Of a stretch of DNA of 64,000 nucleotides, positions 43,560 through 56,900 are shown piece after piece. A program made the translations under genes and the position numbers. The notes below the pieces were generated by a model. The model was not told the DNA's origin. It worked only from the letters and a program-made list of their open reading frames with translations, and did no database searches. Origin of the DNA: Anaspis maculata (taxonomy: Eukaryota > Arthropoda > Insecta > Coleoptera > Scraptiidae); contig OX421967.1 in the NCBI GenBank assembly GCA_949128115.1, positions 5,508,070 to 5,572,069 on the forward strand. The letters are read 5' to 3'. Position 1 is the stretch's first letter. Each line of letters opens with the position of its first letter.

Positions 43560-46450
43560 TTGAAGCTAACTATCTAACGATCTTATTAGCTAACGAACAT
43601 ACCCTCTAACGAATCAGTTTGTTAACGAACTTACTAGCTGATAAACCAACTCGCCGACGGAAAAATGGCCTCACGACTAACCACCTGACGAACTAACTAG
43701 CTGACGAACTAATCAGCTAACAAACCAAGTAGCTCACGCTCACAGACTAGTCAGTTATCGTACCAACCGGCCAACGAACATATTGGAGAACGATAATTAT
43801 TATAAGACAACTTACTTGCCAGATAACGAAATAATTTGCTATCAAGTCAACGAACTAACTAGCTTACAAATGAACTGATTAGCTGACAATTAATAAGCTC
43901 AGAACTTACTCGCTAACGCACGACTAGCCAACAAATGATTCGACTAAGGAGCTAACCCGCTAACAAACTGACTAGTCATTGAACCAAAGAGCTAATTCAC
44001 TAACAAACTAACTGGTGAACGAACGGACTACATAGCAAACTCACCAGCTAACGAACAGCCAACAAACCCGCTAGCCGACAAAATATCTTGCTATACCAAC
44101 TCAACGTTACTGCAGTATTCACTGACTTACCTAGCCAATAATCAATTAATGAGCTAACAACAAACATAATAATTTAAATCGAAAAGCTGATCTGTCAAAG
44201 GAACAAACTAGCTAACGAACTCACTACCTAGCGAACTAACTCGCTGACAAAACAACTAGTTAACGAACTAACTAGCTGGCGAAATAACTAGCTGTCAAAA
44301 CGATCAGCTCACGAAATACCTAACTATTTGACGAACTGAGCATGTCACAAATCAACTAGCCAACCAACTGACAAGTCATCAAACCAACTAGCTTACGAAG
44401 TAATCAATTAGTGAAATTACAAGCCAACAAACCAACTGAAGAACGATACAAGATAATAAACTTTCTGGGTAGGTAACGAAATGATACATTGCTATGAATA
44501 TTCAACGAACCAACTAGCTAGCAAAATAAGTGGCTAAAACACTTACCACCTGATAAATTAACTAGCTAACGAACTAACTTGCTGAAGAAATTATCAGCTG
44601 ACAAACCAATACGCTCATGAACTTATGACGGACCAACTAGCCAATGAATAAACAAGCTAACGAGCTAACTAGCCAGCTGACGGAAAAAAAAACTGACTTG
44701 GTGAAAAACTGACCAGCTGATGAAACCACATAGCAGACTGATCAGCTAAAAATATTTAGTGAAAGCCAATAAACGAATTGATGCGAAAGACGAACTAGCC
44801 AGCGAACTTACCAGCCAACAAAATGACTCGATACAACTATTCATCAAACTAACCAGTCGAAGGAACGAGTTAGCTAACAAATTTAATAGCCAACGAACTT
44901 ACTCTTTAACAAACAAGTTGGCTGATGAATCAACTAGCTTACAAACTCACTCTCTAACAAACTAGATAGCTAATAATGTCACCATCTGACGAATTACTAG
45001 CTAACGCAATCTTTAGCTCATGAACTAACCAGCTGACAAATTAAAGAGCCATCGAACTGACTAGCTAACTAACTAAGCAGCCAACAAACCATTCAACCAA
45101 CAAACCAATTAGTTAGCAAACCAATCAGCCAACGCTGGCATTCTACCAGTATTGTAGTTACCTACAGACTGAAGAACTGACTAGTTGACGAACGAACTGA
45201 CGAACTGTGGACTTGTTGAAACTAGTAAACTAACGAACTGATAAGTTACCTATTCAACTTGCTAACAAACTAATTTGTGAGGAAACTGACGAGCTAACGA
45301 ACTCACTAGCCAACGGACTAAACAGTGAACTATTCAGTCACTAACTATCGGAAGACCTGACTATCTTATTTTCCAACGGAATAACAAACTTGATAATAGT
45401 CACCAAAATATCCGACTGAAAAACTAACAAGCTATATTTTTACAAGACCAGGAAAACGATTCGTTGAACAAGAAACGAACGCCAAGAACTAAAGAGCTAA
45501 TGAACTAACGGACCTTACGAAATTTGAGAACTAATCAACGAATAGGCCTAGGATCTGATGAACTAAGTAATGAGCTGATGAAATAACGGTGAATCGAACT
45601 AACGAGCTGAGTTGCCGACGAGCTAATGGGCTCACTCATAACAAGCTGATGAGATCACGGACTAACTAGGCTAGCAGGCTAAGGAGCTGGCGGATAAACT
45701 AGCTAGCTACTTAATGAGCTAGATTATTATTGCGCCAGCTGAATTATGAGCTAGCTAATTATGAGCTAGCTAATTATTAAGCTAGCTTTATACTGAGCTG
45801 AGGAACTGAACATTTTTGGAGCTAACAAAACAATGAGCTGACGAAATAACGATTAGGCTGATGAATTTACGACAAAGGTCTAACTAATTCATGAGCTAAC
45901 GAGCTAACAAAATAATAAGCTGACGAGCTAATCAATAAACTCAAGCTAGGGTTTAGAGCTATATTTTTACAACACCAAGAAACCAGGAAAACGATTCGTT
46001 GAACAAGAAGCAAACGCTGAGAACTGAAGAGCTAATGAACTAACGAACCTTACGGAATTTGAAAACTGAATCAACGAATAAGCCTAGGACCTGATGAACT
46101 GAGTAATGAGCTAATGGAATAACGGTTAATCAAACTAACGAGCTGAGCTACCAACGAGCTAATGGGCTTAAGCATAACAAGGACTAACTAGGCTAGCAGG
46201 CTGAGGAGCTGGCGAATTAATTAGCTAGCTAATTGATGAGCTAACTAATTGTTGAGCTAATGAATGTAACATCTTTAAAGCTAACAAAACACTGAGCTGA
46301 CAAAATAACGATTGGAGGGGGGGCTAATGAACTTACGACAAAGGTCCGACTGATTCACGAGCTAACGAGCCTTGTAACAAGCTATCAAAATAATAAGCTG
46401 ACGAGCTAATTGATAAACTCAAGCTAGAGTTTCGAATGAAATTTCACTCT
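43560..46450. repeat. Degenerate CTAACGAACTAACTAG array, second copy
   Basis: Same family and position as 37210-40080, so it duplicated together with paralog 5. It contains its own local duplication (about 45420-45960 versus 45961-46400, both with GGAAAACGATTCGTTGAACA). Open frames inside are repeat artefacts. Confidence 0.85.
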
Positions 46451-47409
46451 GATTACTTGAACTCACCTCATTCAAATCCGGAACTATGTGAAATCGGAAA
46501 CTGGATGTTTTAGAGCTTTGAAAATCAGAACTTCTATTTCTCTAAAAAACCTCCAATTCAGGTAACCCATAACTTTGGGATTTTGAGATAACTTTGAAAA
46601 TTTGAGAAATAAAATTCTAGAAGTTGAATCAAATTTTGGAAATCGCTCAGATTCTGACAACTTGGGTACTTATGAGATATTCCAAACAGTAGAAGAAATC
46701 CTAGAATCTTGAAAATTCTGAAACTATCTGGATTCCAGGAAATTGGAAGTTTTGGAATGTCGGGGAGTTGGAAAACTGGAATTATTGAAAATCAAAAAGT
46801 TGTGAGATATTAGAAATAAGGTATTCTAGAGCGTAGAAAATGGAAAATTCTAGAATTATGGCAACGAGAATTTTTGTTAAAATTACAATTTCAGAGCTGA
46901 AAGTTTCAGAACCTACAAGATTTTTGGAAATCGATTTTTTATCAAATTTGGAAAATAGGAACGCCAAAATTTTGATAGGTGAAAATTCAGGAATTTTAGA
47001 AACTCGAAATTGAACTTCAAATCTTCCTTCAAAAACAAGTTTTATTTTCTTTTTTTTCACCCAAAACTTCTCTTACCCATGTCCTGTCTGATTGTTTCAA
47101 AATATGGAGTCGAAATAGATACCTTGGGTCAATTAAAAAAAAGGTCAAGAACCAAAGAAATACACAACGGTCTCTGACCAGTTAACCGTGACCGACTTTG
47201 GACAAATTTTTTAATCGGGAATGGTCGGATTACCCATAGCCGGATTTGCACAGGTTATGCTCACCAGTTTTTGACCGGTTAACAGTTATCGGTTTTCGAC
47301 TGGTTAGCCGTGACCGGTTTTTCGCCAAATAATCGCAGCTGGTTTTTGATTGGTTAATCTCAGCCGGTTTTGGACCAATCAATAGTGACCGAACGTTAAA
47401 CTTTTGTTA
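46451..47409. repeat. GAATTCC-rich tract and ACCGGTT-rich tract, second copy
   Basis: 46451-47100 matches 40081-41046; 47160-47400 is GACCGGTTAACCGTGACC-type minisatellite matching 41047-41190. Confidence 0.65.
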
Positions 47410-49663
47410 AGAATAAAGCCCACCGAAATTATTGATTCCGCAACGCCTTATTCCACCAATCCAACTCCATCCTTGTTCCTGTTTAGATAATTTTATCTTC
47501 CGTTCATTGCAGCCTCCATTCAACAATATTATCATTGAATAAGTAGTAAAAAATAGTGATTATTGTATAATTTGTATGTGATGTGTGTTAATTGTTTCAA
47601 GCGAAGTCTAAGGCTAATTTGTTATAATTCTCTTGAGTAATGCTTAGCCCTTGACTTACCTATCCACTCCTAAATTACCAAGAATTTCAAATTTTATTCT
47701 TCCCATTATGATCATTATCGCATTAGGTGCTACCTACATACCTGATGCCGGTTGACACCTAAGTATACTTATTATTGAGGGGCGCAAAGTTTAATGATAA
47801 ATAATAACTAAGTACGTAGGTATTCCAGTTTTATTCTGTAATAATAATCAAGTAACTATCCGCTTATTAGTTGATAAGTAAGTAATGTGAGCGATCATCA
47901 GAGGTTCATATTATGGTCTATCCTCAGGATAAACTATACTTGGAAAATGATTATTTAAAAAAAAAATAGTTCAGGAACCTACGTATCCATGCAACTTTAA
48001 TGGCACAGTGATAACAATAAACTTAGCTTCCAAACGACTCAGCCTTGTAACTTGAAGAAAAAAATCATCTTTCTCTAGTCTTTGTATACAATCAGCAATG
48101 CCTACGTACCAAATTTGATCGAGATTGGTTCAGTGGCTTGGGTGTAAATCGCTGAACTAAAAATTGTGAAGCCCTGAATTTGCTCAAGTTGAATAATTAA
48201 TAGCTATTGAATTTTCAATCTGATCCTTAGAGCTAGTCGTCAATCAATTAAGTGGGACGGCAAAAAATTCACGATTAATTTTAGAAGCTTGCAATTCTCA
48301 ACCTGGATGACCGAATCTAATCTTTTCCTAGTGTTGGATTACCTCATTCGTCGATCATGAACTTATTTACTCCTCTACCTGACCACTTCCAGAGTTCTCT
48401 ACTAAGTAATTTATCAAGTTGTATGAAGTAAGTTATTGTTGTTTTTAGTCCAACTTTAGTGAGCATTTCCTATTTTTTTGTGGCCACCCTGTCATTATAT
48501 TCAACATTTTGTCTCATAAAGACAAGCTCCGTCTGTAGACTTGTTCTCAATTTTAGTTTCATCCCTTCCCACAATCTTGCAATATTATCTCATAGATGAG
48601 ATGGTGCACCAATTCCATTTTTATCAAAACAAATTCAATTTTTTATTAAAAACGCTGTTGTGCAGCTGGTCGAAAGAGAAAAACTTAATCTCTTTTTGGG
48701 ACAAGCGTAGAAGAAGTGCTTTATCATCATACTCTTATAACGATTGGGACCTTTTTTTTTTCTGTGAGAGGTCAATCCAACTCCTTTATGATCCTCACTA
48801 ATGGTTGTCTATTTATCCGACAACCCCCATTGCAGCAGGTATATACGGATTCAATGAGGCCCATGCCAGGTGAAGTAGCCGGCCATAACATGCGCGATAT
48901 TGTTGTAAAAACCGATTAACGACTAGTTTATTTGGTATTTATAATAATATAAAGATAAGTGGACTAAAAAAATTGAAGGAATTCAGTCTTTGACTTACGT
49001 TCTTCATATGAAGGTCGAGTCTGAAGAAGGTGAGATGACAAATTTAATCACTTCGTCAAATTGGCAATGTGTCTTCAGAACACATTCATATATTTCGATA
49101 TGTATTTACACCTAAATCACCTAATGTGTTGAAATCATTGTCAACTGAATAGGCGCCGGGCTAAGTTCATTTGTGTTTAATCGTAATTATCTTTATTGTT
49201 GTCTTGATGAGTAACTTGCTAATAATTTAACTGTATGGACCCTGACGGTGCAAGGTTGACCTTGCGAAACCAGTCGAGACAAGAAAAATCAAGAAGAGAG
49301 CTCGATGAACGACTGGATATTTTTCTTTTTTTTCCCAAGTTACATATATCATGTATTTTTCGAGGTGCCTTTGGAGGTTTTTTAAGGGTCATTTTGTCCA
49401 TGATAACCTCGATTATAACTGCACCAGACCTGCATTTTGATATAATATACATCAACTTATTGATCCAACTCTTGATCATTTCTTTTTAAATTTTTGGATG
49501 AAGGTATATCTCGAGGTAGCCATAGCTAAGTACGAACGTATACCTGATTATAAAGAAAGCCTATCAAGAAATCTGAAGATGTTGTTGATCAGCATAAATG
49601 GATGATTCCACTCGCCAGATTCATCTCTCACGTATTACCTAAAACGCCGAAATCTTCCTACAG
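47410..49663. other. Intergenic, mostly single-copy AT-rich DNA
   Basis: No array or recognised element. Small frames such as plus 49235-49489 (MDPDGARLTLRNQSRQEKSR start) look coding-like for about 28 residues and then turn hydrophobic without a donor site, so I do not call them. Confidence 0.4.
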
Positions 49664-50061
49664 TGAAAGCGTTGGTCCATGAATACTATCACATATATTC
49701 GCCAAAATTTCTTCATATTCCACTTTTATTAGGGAAAATAACTACCGTTACGGAAATTTATATAGAAAGCATCTCGATTTTCAAATCTATAAATAACGTA
49801 CCAGAAAAAAGGTCAACTGGCGAAAAACAAAACGAAGAAGCGAAGAAATTTCCATCTTCTTACGCAACACCCATAGAAAGTCCAGCGAGAGATACTTACC
49901 TACCACCATTGACCATTGCCGAACAATTAATTTTAAACTACATACTCGATGCGTGTAATGACGAGAAAAATTCCACCGATGATCCAAGGTCGCCCGATTC
50001 TTTCGGCTATCTACCTCTACCCATCAAAAATCCACAAGAGCAAGCTTACATTAGAAAGTAG
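49664..50061 (+). CDS. Candidate terminal exon of an unknown plus-strand gene
   Basis: A pyrimidine-rich CTTCCTACAG ends at 49663, and the downstream frame is open for about 132 codons with balanced composition (LVHEYYHIYSPKFLHIPLL, then AEQLILNYILDACNDEKN, ending PIKNPQEQAYIRK). An AATAAA lies at 50215-50220. I do not recognise the protein and found no upstream exon in the preceding 2 kb. It would converge on the minus-strand reductase, whose 3' end is about 400 bp away. It could equally be a chance frame. Confidence 0.35.
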
Positions 50062-50529
50062 GCTGTGTGAGTCTGCTTTAATGGAATTATATAACACACG
50101 AAAAAACCCGCTTTGTTGCATTACATTAATTTTTTTCGATGTTATTTCCGCTATTGTTAAACCCCGTTTTTGAATATATTAATCGCTGATTTGCAATTAC
50201 CAGAGTTATTTGGTTAATAAATCAAATTATATAAGAACAGATGCAACAAATCTGGAATGTATGCAAAAATACAAAACATCTGATAGGCTACACGACATAT
50301 TTTTGAGGTATGTACTATCTTATTCATAGCGTATTTGTTACATATACTCTGAATAGTGAGTATATATCAATATAACGACAAGTGAGATTACTACAAAATT
50401 TGTATAGCCGACTTCACAAATCGTTATAATGGTTTTATTGTAGATATATACCGACAATATACAGGTAGTATATATTGGTGATATACCGATCTAACCGATA
50501 ACAAAAAGCAGTTTGTTCCATAAAAAATG

Positions 50530-50803
50530 TTTATTTATTCATACGCACACATGTACAACACCTATTGATAATATAATCGTAGAATAATGCAAAAATAAGT
50601 CCTTGGATTACAACAAAGTAGTAATATGATATAAAGTGATGAGTATATAAAAGTACGCGACGGGTGACAAATGATAATAATAACAAAATGAAAAATGATT
50701 CGATTATTGGTACTACCAAGAATAATTATACGTATTAAAATATATCATTAATGAACAAAAACACAAAAAAAAAAACAAATACATTATATTAATATTACCC
50801 CTT
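50530..50803 (-). other. 3' UTR and poly(A) signal of the fatty acyl-CoA reductase gene
   Basis: Minus-strand AATAAA at about 50531-50536, 270 bp beyond the stop codon. The region between is AT-rich and non-coding. Confidence 0.6.
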
Positions 50804-50900
50804 TCAAATTCCTAAAAGCGGCGCCAGCAGCTTGGTGTACAGGTAGTAAAAAAAGCTGAGCACGATCACGGTCTTGCAGAACTTGTCCAAGACGTACATG
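50804..50900 (-). CDS. FAR terminal exon
   Basis: Acceptor GCATTTTCAG; the phase fits the preceding donor. Encodes MYVLDKFCKTVIVLSFFYY and LYTKLLAPLLGI before TGA. The tail is hydrophobic, as in other insect FARs that end in a membrane segment. It is isolated 7.4 kb from the rest of the gene. Confidence 0.88.
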
Positions 50901-53900
50901 CTGAAAATGCAAGAGAAATAATCAGAACTTATTCAAAAAAAAAGCGATAACAGTTTTTTTTTTTGCAAATTTTCAACTCCAATTCGGACTACAGAACACA
51001 GTGGAAAACTCTAGCAGTTCCGGTTGAACGGAAGTCATTTCACTGTAGACCATTGACTGGACTATATTTCACTCTAGTGACCAGGAGTGACAATTTGTCA
51101 AAAACTGTTGCATCTCGTCCAGTATCACGAGAAGGCTCTTTGGATTCTTTTAGAAAAGTGACTTTCATTGAAAACCGTCAAATCGTTCCTAATATACAAA
51201 TTTTTGATGAGTCAAATTTTGGGAAAAATTACGAAATTCAGAAACAAGTGTATATATTTGAACGGGACTTCCAGTATAAGAAAGCAGCTGGAATTGCTTC
51301 CACTGTGATATCAAACTCGTTGCGCTGATTTCAATCACTTGATTTCTTCTGGCAGGTCCTGTAGCCTGGAAATGACTAATTTTGGAAAAGTTGCATCTTG
51401 TTTGGTACCGTGGAGAAGCTTCATACATATATTCTTTTCTATAGAAAAAGTAGCCTCATTGGAATCTTTTAAAGATTTCTCAAGAATTAATTTCTTCAGA
51501 ATTCAAATTTTTGAGAAAAAGAACAATTCAAAATTATTTCAAAAAATTTCAAGCTCCCAAGTTTTTCAAAACTCAATACAAGTCAGGAACGAGTGCATAT
51601 ATTTGAACGGAACTTGCGGTGTTACAAAGCTGGTGATATTCGTTTTCCTATGATATCAAGCTCGGTACATTTATCAAGGAATTTTGGTCACTTCCGGCAG
51701 GCTGGGTTAACCAAAAATGGTTGAATTTCCATAAAGTGCATCGTGTTTGATATTGCGAGAAACCTTTTTCACCTCTCTTCATAGGGAAGCGAACTTCATT
51801 GAAATCTGTCATACCGTTTTGATTTTATTGGTCTTCAGGTTTTCAAATTCTCAAAAATTTGATACAAATCAGCAACAAGTGCATATATTCGAACGAAATT
51901 AGCATTGTCACAAACCTGGTGAAATCAACTTTCCCACGATACCAAACACGGTGCATTTATCAAAAATTTTTGTTCACTTCCGGTAGGCAGGTGACTGAAA
52001 ATAGTTTATTCTTCAAGATTTCTCAATTCTCTTGATAGAGAGTGAGCTCCATTGGAATCTGCTATACCATTTCAATTTTAATAATTTTTCACTTCCCTAA
52101 TTCTCACGACATAGTTCGATACTAATCGATGAATTTCATGATTTTATGATTTCATCAAGGATTTTATGAGATTTTCAACTTGCTAAGATCTCAAAAGTTC
52201 GATACCAACCAGAAACAAGTGCATATATTCAAACAAAACTTGCATTGTCACAAAGATAGTGGGATGAGCTTCCCTATGATACCAAGCACAATCAATTTAT
52301 CTTGGAATTTTGGTCATTTCCGGTGGGCTGAGTGAACCGGAAGTGATTTATCTCCCAAGATAAGTAAATTGTGTTTGGTATCATAGGAAAGCTCTTTCAA
52401 CTCTCTTTATAGAGGAGTGACTTCTAGTCGGAGCTGCCATACTGTTTCAATTTTGGGAAATTTTCAAGTTCTTGAATTCTGAAAAATTCGATACCAGTCA
52501 GAACCGAGTGCATATATTTAAACAGAACTTGCTTTATCACAAAGCTTATGAGATGAGCTTTCCTATGATACTGAACACGGTTGATTCATTCCAAAACTTT
52601 GGTCACTTCCAGTAAGCTGGGTGAACCGGAAGTAGTTGATTTTTGAAGATCAGCACGTCTTGATTGGAATCATTGAAAAGCTTTTTCGATTCTCTCTATG
52701 GGAATGTGAACTTCATCATACCATTTTGATTTTATGAATTTTTCAACTTCCTGAATTCTCAAAAATTCGATATCAATCAGAAACAAGTGCATATATCCGA
52801 ACAAAACTTGCATTGTCACAAAGATAGTGGAATAAGCTTTCCTATGATACCAATCACAGTCAATCAATTCTGGAATTTTGGTCACTCCCGGTAGGCTGAG
52901 TGAACCGGAAGTGATTTATCTCGCAAGATATGTACATTGTGTTTGGTATCATAAAAAAGCTTTTTCAACTATTTTTATAGGGGAGTGAGTTCTAGTGAAA
53001 TCTGTCATACTGTTCCAATTTTGGAAATTTTCAAATTTTTGAATTCTGGAAAACTCGATACCAATCACAACCAAGTGCATATATTCAAACAGAACTTCAA
53101 ATATCACAAAGCTTATAAGATGAGCTTTCCTATGATATCAAACACGGTAAATTTATTTTGATATTTTGGTTTTTTCCGGTGAGCTGGGTGAACCGGAAGT
53201 AGTAGATTTTTCAAGATAAGCACGTCATGTTTGGTATCATAGAAAAGCTTTTCCAACTCTCTCCATAGAGGAGTGAGTTCTAGTGAAATCTGCCATACTG
53301 TTTCAATTTTGGAAATTTTCAAGTTCTTGAATTCTGGAAAACTCGATACCAATGACAACCGAGTGCATATATTCAAACAGAACTTGAATTATCACAAAGC
53401 TTATAAAATTAGCTTTCCTATGATATCAAACACGGTAAATTTATTTCAATATTTTGTTTTTTTCCGGTGAGCTGGGTGAACCGGAAGTAGTTGATTTTTC
53501 AAAATAAGCACGTCGGGTTTGGTATCATAGGAGAGCTTTCTTAACTCTCTCCATAGAGGAGTGAGTTCTAGTGTAATCTGCCATACTGTTCCAATTTTGG
53601 AAATTTTCAAGTTCTTGAATTCTGGAAAATTCTATACCAATCAGAATCGAGTGCATATATTTGTACAGAACTTGCATTATCACTCAGCTTATAAAATGAC
53701 CTTTTCTATGATACCAAACACGGTAGATTTATTTCAAAATTTTGGTCACTTTCGGTAAGCTGGGTGAACCGGAAGTATTTGATTCATTGAGATAAGCATG
53801 TCGTGATTGGTATCATAAAGGCTTTTTACAATTTTCTTCTTGAAAATAAGAGCTCCATTGAAATCTGCCATACCGTTTAGATCTTGAATTTTACAACTTC

Positions 53901-56900
53901 CTAAATTCTCAAAAATTCGATACCAATCAGGAACAAGTGCATATCCGAGAAAAACTTGCATTGTCACGAAGAAAGTGGAATGACCTTTCCTATGATACCA
54001 AGCACAGTCAATTTATTTTCAAATTTAGGTAACTTCCGGTAGGCTGAGTTAACCGGAAATGATTCATCTCTCAAGATATGTACATTGTGTTTGGTATCAT
54101 AGGAAAGCTTTTCCAACTCTCCTTATAGAAGAGTGAGTTTCAGCAAAATCTGCCATACTATTTCAATTTTGGAAATTTTCAAGTTCTTAGATTCTGAAAA
54201 ATGTGATACCAATCAGAACCGAGTGCATATATATTCAAACAGAACTTGCATAAATTCAAAGCTTATGAAATGAGCTTCCCTGTGATATCAAACACGGTAG
54301 ATTTATTTGAAAATTTTGATCACTTCCGGTAAGCTGGGTGAACCGGAAGTAGTTGATTTTCCGAGATAAGCACGTCGTGTCTGGTATCATGGAAAAGCTT
54401 CCCAAATTTTTTTTTTGGAAATGTGAGCTCCATTGAAATCCGCCATACCATTTTGATTTTATGAATTTTTTAACTTCCTAAATTCTCAAAAAGCCGATAC
54501 TTATCAGAAACAAGTTCATATATTCGAATAAAACTTGCATTGTCACAAAGATAGTGAAATAAGCTTTATTATGATACCAAGCACAGGCAATTTATTTTAA
54601 AAATTTTGGTCACTTTCGGTGGGCTGAGTGAACCGGAAGTGATTTATCTCCCAAGAAAAGTAAATTGTGTTTGATATCATAGAAAAGCTCTTTCAACTCT
54701 ATGGAGAAGTGAGCTCTGACAAAATCTGCCACACTGTTAATTTTGGAAATTTTCAAGTTCTTGAATTCTGAAAAATTTGATACCAATCAGAACCGAGTGC
54801 ATATATTTGAACGAAACTTGCATGATCACAAAGCGTATCAAATGAGCTTTTCTATGATATCAAACACGGTGGATTTATTCAAAAATTCTGGCCACTTCCG
54901 GTAAGCTGGGTGAACCGGAACTAAATGATTTTTCAAGATAAGCACGTCGTGTTTGGTATCATAGAAGAGCTTTCCCAATTCTCTTCATGGAAATGTGAGC
55001 TCCATTGAAATCTATCATACCGTTCAGATTTCATGGATTTTTCAACTTCCTAAATTCTCAAAAATTCTATACAAATCAGAAACGAGTGCATATATTTGAA
55101 CGAAACTTGCATGATCACAAAGCGTATCAAATGAGCTTTCCTATGATATCAAACACGGTGGATTTATTTCAAAATTTTGGTTACTCCCGGTAAGCTGGGT
55201 GAACCGGAACTAAACTGCTTGACAATTGAACTGCAACACCTAAAAATTAGGTGCGTTTTCAAATTAAGATAGCTCAAAAAATATCTGACGGATTCCAGAA
55301 ATTCAGGCATGTGAGTAAAGATCATTTCTTTGACTATCGAGTGCTGGTATTGATGATAAGTTTGATTGCACAATTTGTCATATACAGGGTGCCAACGGAG
55401 AGTGTGCAGATTTGGGCAATCTTGCACCTTGTGCAACTTTCGAGAAAAAAGTCCGAGATTTTTTCTATCGCGTGCTTTTAAAAGGCTGAATTATTATGCC
55501 GAAACGGTTTTAGAATTTTGACCCTAACTTTTTTTTTCAAAAAATTGTGCTCAACTTTTTGAAATATGCACTTTTTGATCAAGAAAAAGAAATAGAGACA
55601 TTGTTTGTTTTCAAACGGCGTCCATATTGAATTTACTTACGAAGACTTTCATTTGAGCCTCCACATCCCCTAGAAACTACCCCTTTTGGGGCACCGTCTC
55701 ACAACAAGATATGCAATGCTTCATTTAAAAGGCCTAAGAAACGTACTCATTAATGATTGGATTGAAATAAGTATACTAGGATGACCCCACACGTACAGCT
55801 CCCTAAAAACCACCCCTTGACTTCAAGGGACAGGGTTGGTATGATAAGACATGCAATAGATGAAAATTCCAAAAAACGTCTTTTTCAACTGTTCCACTAA
55901 AAAAGTGATGCTACACGATGACCCTTTACGTAGGTCATCCCAACAGTAGCTAACCTCTCAAAAAAAGAACTACCCTTAAAAAAACCAGTACTTCCGCAAT
56001 ACCTCATTTTTAGGATTTTTTAAAAATCTGTCGCAATAGTTTGCCGCTACGATGATTTCAGTCACATATCTACCCGAAACTACCCCTTCAACTACCCCTC
56101 CAATATCGCATAGCCTCTACCTTGATGCGTTATTTACGAGTTGAAAGAACTTTTGCCTACTAACCGTTTCATTGAAATGCTGGTGTTTTCTACGATGATA
56201 GTACAAAACCTTTCCTGAAACTACCCCTAGAAATCGCCCTTATAGTAAAAGGTATGCAATACCTCATTTGGAAGCTCAGAGAAGGTGCGATTGAATAAGT
56301 TCAAAATGATTTCGCGATGACCTTACACGCATCAAGGTAAAGGCTATGCGATATTGGAGGGGTAGTTTCGAAGGGGTAGTTTCGGGTAGATATGTGAATG
56401 AAATCATCGTAGCGGCAAACTATTGCGACAGATTTTGAAAAAATTCCAACAAATGAGGTATTGCGGAAGTAGGTATGTACTGGTTTTTCAAAAGGTAGTT
56501 CTTTTTCCGAGAGGGTAGCTACTGTTGGGATGACCTACGCAGAGGGTCATCGTGTAGCATCACTTTTTCAGTGGAACAGTTGAAAAAGACGTTTTTTGAA
56601 ATTTTCATGTACATATTGCATGTCTCATCATACCAACCCTGTCCCTTGAAGTCAAGGGGTAGTTTTTAGGGAGCTGTACGTGTGGGGTCATCGCAGTATC
56701 CTTATTTCAATCCAATTATTGACGAGTAATTACCTTATGCCTTTTAAATGAAGCATTGCATATCTTGTTGTGAGACGGTGTCCCAAAAGGGGTAGTTTCT
56801 AGGGGATGTGGAGGCTCAAATAAAAATCTTCGTGAGCAAATTCAATATGGACGCCGTTTGAAAACAAACAATTTCTCTATTTTTTTTTGCTTAATCAGAC

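Noticed and set aside
44759..44965. 68-codon Asn/Ser/Thr-rich frame in the second CTAACGAACTAAC array
   Set aside because: Translation of the simple array; no independent support.
49235..49489. 84-codon frame starting MDPDGARLTLRNQ
   Set aside because: Coding-like only for the first third, then low-complexity hydrophobic, without a donor site or neighbour exon.
52670..55436. Several 60-90 codon frames in the reductase intron
   Set aside because: They lie in satellite units or palindrome arms and recur with the period.
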